48,375 nt of DNA, from NCBI GenBank assembly GCA_030613005.1, contig JAUWMV010000016.1, forward strand, positions 1-48,375, in the 5' to 3' direction. A program made the translations under genes and the position numbers. The DNA is from a bacterium. GTDB taxonomy: Bacteria > UBP14 > UBA6098 > B30-G16. Positions 46,452-48,375 of this stretch are shown one piece after another (the stretch's first letter is position 1; each line of letters opens with the position of its first letter). The notes beneath the pieces are model-generated. The model made no database searches, was not told the origin of the DNA, and saw only the letters and a list, made by a program, of their open reading frames with translations.

Positions 46452-46694
46452 TTAAGACTCTAAAATTTTTCTAACCTCAGGTCGAACATAATGACTATCC
46501 CACTCCAATTTTTTTATTTCACCAGCAAGAAACTCAAGTCGGGATTGTGGGGAAAGAGCTTTATTTATGAAAAGATAGAAAGAGTCCTTAACTCTGCATA
46601 AGCCACCTGTAATTGCTCCCATTCGCTCGTTTCGTATGACAATACCCAGTATTTCTGCCAAACGCTCGAGTTCGGCGATGATCTGCTTGCGTTT
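46452..46694 (-). CDS. Small conserved-looking protein coupled to hutH
   Basis: The product has about 80 residues ('MKRKQIIAELERLAEILGI' at the N-terminus; 'LGIVIRNERMGAITGGLCRV' in the middle). It starts with an ATG that overlaps the hutH stop (TAATG), so its exact start codon spans 46695-46697. The sequence is an amphipathic helix followed by beta strands with 'GGLCRVKDSFYLFINK'. I do not recognise a family; tight coupling to hutH suggests co-translation. Confidence 0.7.
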   Translation of the reverse strand, partial: KRKQIIAELERLAEILGIVIRNERMGAITGGLCRVKDSFYLFINKALSPQSRLEFLAGEIKKLEWDSHYVRPEVRKILES

Positions 46695-46696
46695 CA

Positions 46697-48220
46697 TTAT
46701 AATTTTGACATCTCCGCCAAAGGTTTAATTAAATTTTTTGCATCTTCAACTGCATTATACAACGGAAAACCGTCGTGTGCAATTCGTTCAAGAGTTCGCT
46801 TAAGTTTATCGGTAACAAATTTTCCTGCCTTAGATGCTCCTTCGATATTTACAAACATATATCCTTTAGATGCAGCGAGAATTTCTGCGGATAGAGCATT
46901 TTCAGCATTTTCAATTGCAGCAAGTAGTTTTCTGCCGGCTGTAGCACCAAAGCTCACATGATCCTCCTGATCCGAGGAAAGGGACACATTGTCAACCGAT
47001 GAGGGATGAGCTAGAACTTTGTTTTCGGATGCAAAATCTGCAGCCAAATATTGGAGAAGCATAAGACCGCTTTCCGGACCAGGATCTTCTGCCAGATATG
47101 CCGGTAGCCCAGAAAGTGCAGGATTGAGCATTCTATTCAAGTGTCTTTCTGACAGATTAGTAACCTCGGCGCAAGCAAGAGCTGCAAAATCGAGCCATAA
47201 TGCCAACTGTTCACCATGGAAATTGCCACCACTAATTGCTCTATTGGAATCGATGGAAATTATTGGGTTATCTGAGACAGAGCAAAGCTCTTGCTCAACA
47301 GTTCGACGTAAATCTTGAACGAGATTCCACAATGCACCGTAAATCTGAGGTGCGCATCTAATTGAATAACCATCTTGTATTCTTACGTTCCTTTTTTGAT
47401 TAACAAGTTTGGAGTTCTCAAGGATTTCTCTAATTGCTTCAGCCACTTTATTCTGTCCAGGGAAAGCTTTGAGACTGTTTAATTGCTTATCGAACGGTTC
47501 GAGTGAAGAACCTGTAATTTCCATAGTCATTGCTGTTGTTGTAACTGCAGCGCTGATTAAATTTTCCAATTTTATTGTAGCAATAGTTCCTATTGCCGAT
47601 AGGAATTGTGGTCCGTTTATCAGTGCTAAACCCTCTCGACCTTGGAGAACCATAGGCTTCATGAGCTCGGATTTCAATACAACGATTGCTGGAAGGATTC
47701 TGTCATGATACAAAACATTTCCATCACCTATAATTGTAAGAGCTATGTGAGCTAATGGAATTAAATCACCACTTGCACCCACAGAACCGTAACAAGGTAC
47801 ACATGGAGTAATTTGTTTATTCAGCAGATCTAAAATGAAGTTGACAAGTTCAGGTCTTACCCCAGAATAACCCATTGCTAATGTTGCAGCACGTGTAAAC
47901 ATTGCAGCTCGGACAATCTCAACGGGATATCTTGAACCTATGCCTGCGCTATGGCTGTAAATAATGTTTTTCTGGATACTGCTTGAAAGCTCTGCAGATA
48001 TTTTTTCCTTTGCAAGATCGCCAACACCTGTTGAAAGACCGTAAACGATATCTCCGGATTCCATTAGTTTCATAAGAAGATTGTGAGAATCTGTCATTTT
48101 CTTTAATGCACTTGTTGACAATTCTACCTTTGCACCCATTGCTACATCATAAACATCTCTTAAAGAAACGCCTTTATCTCCAAGAACAACTGTTTCGGAT
48201 GTTTTATTCTCCTGAAGCAT
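46697..48220 (-). CDS. hutH: Histidine ammonia-lyase
   Basis: The 507-residue enzyme converts histidine to urocanate and ammonia. The MIO cofactor triad Ala-Ser-Gly is at residues 149-151 in 'SVGASGDLIPLAH', and the catalytic tyrosine Y60 is in 'VYGLSTGVG'. 'QDGYSIRCAPQIYGAL' and 'SDNPIISID' are also typical. GGAGGGTAG precedes the ATG. Other hut genes are absent, and aromatic amino-acid lyases of this family can use other substrates, but the motifs fit HutH best. Confidence 0.93.
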   Translation of the reverse strand: MLQENKTSETVVLGDKGVSLRDVYDVAMGAKVELSTSALKKMTDSHNLLMKLMESGDIVYGLSTGVGDLAKEKISAELSSSIQKNIIYSHSAGIGSRYPVEIVRAAMFTRAATLAMGYSGVRPELVNFILDLLNKQITPCVPCYGSVGASGDLIPLAHIALTIIGDGNVLYHDRILPAIVVLKSELMKPMVLQGREGLALINGPQFLSAIGTIATIKLENLISAAVTTTAMTMEITGSSLEPFDKQLNSLKAFPGQNKVAEAIREILENSKLVNQKRNVRIQDGYSIRCAPQIYGALWNLVQDLRRTVEQELCSVSDNPIISIDSNRAISGGNFHGEQLALWLDFAALACAEVTNLSERHLNRMLNPALSGLPAYLAEDPGPESGLMLLQYLAADFASENKVLAHPSSVDNVSLSSDQEDHVSFGATAGRKLLAAIENAENALSAEILAASKGYMFVNIEGASKAGKFVTDKLKRTLERIAHDGFPLYNAVEDAKNLIKPLAEMSKL

Positions 48221-48246
48221 GCTACCCTCCGGTATATTTTTTGCAT

Positions 48247-48275
48247 AAAATATAGAGTGGGAAGATAATTTGCAA
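48247..48275 (-). promoter_or_regulatory. Candidate promoter for hutH
   Basis: On the minus strand TTGCAA (48275-48270) and TATTTT (48252-48247) are separated by 17 bases, a fair sigma-70-like pair. It lies 26 bases before the hutH start. The match is moderate in an AT-rich region. Confidence 0.35.
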
Positions 48276-48296
48276 GATTATAAAAATTCTAAAGTT

Positions 48297-48375
48297 CTAT
48301 GGTGATATAATCGATCTACATCCTCTGGAATCGTATAACGAATCTAAAATGACCGATACAGAATCACCATCACTG
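48297..48375 (-). CDS. Possible 3' end of an upstream gene (partial)
   Basis: On the minus strand the frame entering at the window edge reads 'SDGDSVSVILDSLYDSRGCR' and ends at a TAG at 48297-48299. The composition, rich in Ser and Asp, resembles the exported proteins elsewhere in the window. It is too short to assign and could be chance. Confidence 0.3.
   Translation of the reverse strand, partial: SDGDSVSVILDSLYDSRGCRSIISP

Overview
The window looks like a chromosomal segment of an uncultured, AT-rich, Gram-negative bacterium of the broad FCB (Fibrobacterota/Chlorobiota/Bacteroidota) type, possibly a WOR-3- or Cloacimonadota-like candidate phylum. This rests on family knowledge: several secreted proteins end in 'PNPFN' Por/type IX-style sorting domains, and there are a complete bat (aerotolerance) operon, a Bacteroidota-type GlmU-like protein and a DapL-type LL-diaminopimelate aminotransferase. 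I cannot fix the phylum without a search. Most genes have good Shine-Dalgarno sequences (AGGAGG/GGAG), which settled many starts.

Region by region. 1-6690 (minus): three related secreted proteins; the first two are a 2.34-kb tandem duplication that also copies a 281-base upstream block holding a 32-residue ORF. 6704-9085 (minus): an HU-family protein, a 56-residue CXXC membrane peptide overlapping its 3' end, a membrane polyferredoxin and a CXXC lipoprotein, which look like one thiol/electron-transfer cassette. 9184-12774 (minus): a zinc-ribbon/coiled-coil protein resembling the tail of a serine recombinase, then gyrA. 12899-17156 (plus): a small exported protein and a type IIG-like restriction-modification (RM) enzyme. 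17353-26637 (plus): a DUF58/batX/batA/batB/yihY/batC/batD/batE operon ending in a sugar-kinase-like gene, with no moxR. 26652-35721 (minus): amidohydrolase, PAP2 phosphatase, GlmU-like protein, purN, rmlB, a large beta-propeller secreted protein and dapL. 35847-39474 (plus): a TldE/PmbA-type protein, a lone sucD and an outer-membrane-like protein, closed by a strong terminator. 39573-44651 (plus): a defence island with a REP-like repeat, a HEPN-like gene, a second nuclease-methylase fusion and a frameshifted relic of a third methyltransferase. 44731-48220 (minus): holA, rpmE, tRNA-Ser(GCU), a small unknown protein and hutH.

The most striking feature is at 43148-43939. A DUF559 (Vsr-like) endonuclease, bracketed by palindromic REP-like repeats and 24-base minisatellite units, sits in frame (792 bases, 264 codons) inside the second RM enzyme, between two conserved parts of its C-terminal region. 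The repeats are translated as part of the host protein. It looks like a mobile nuclease cassette that moves with repeats tolerated in coding sequence, without intein signatures. The redox cassette with its hidden CXXC peptide and the duplicated surface-protein array with homogenised sorting domains are the next most interesting parts.
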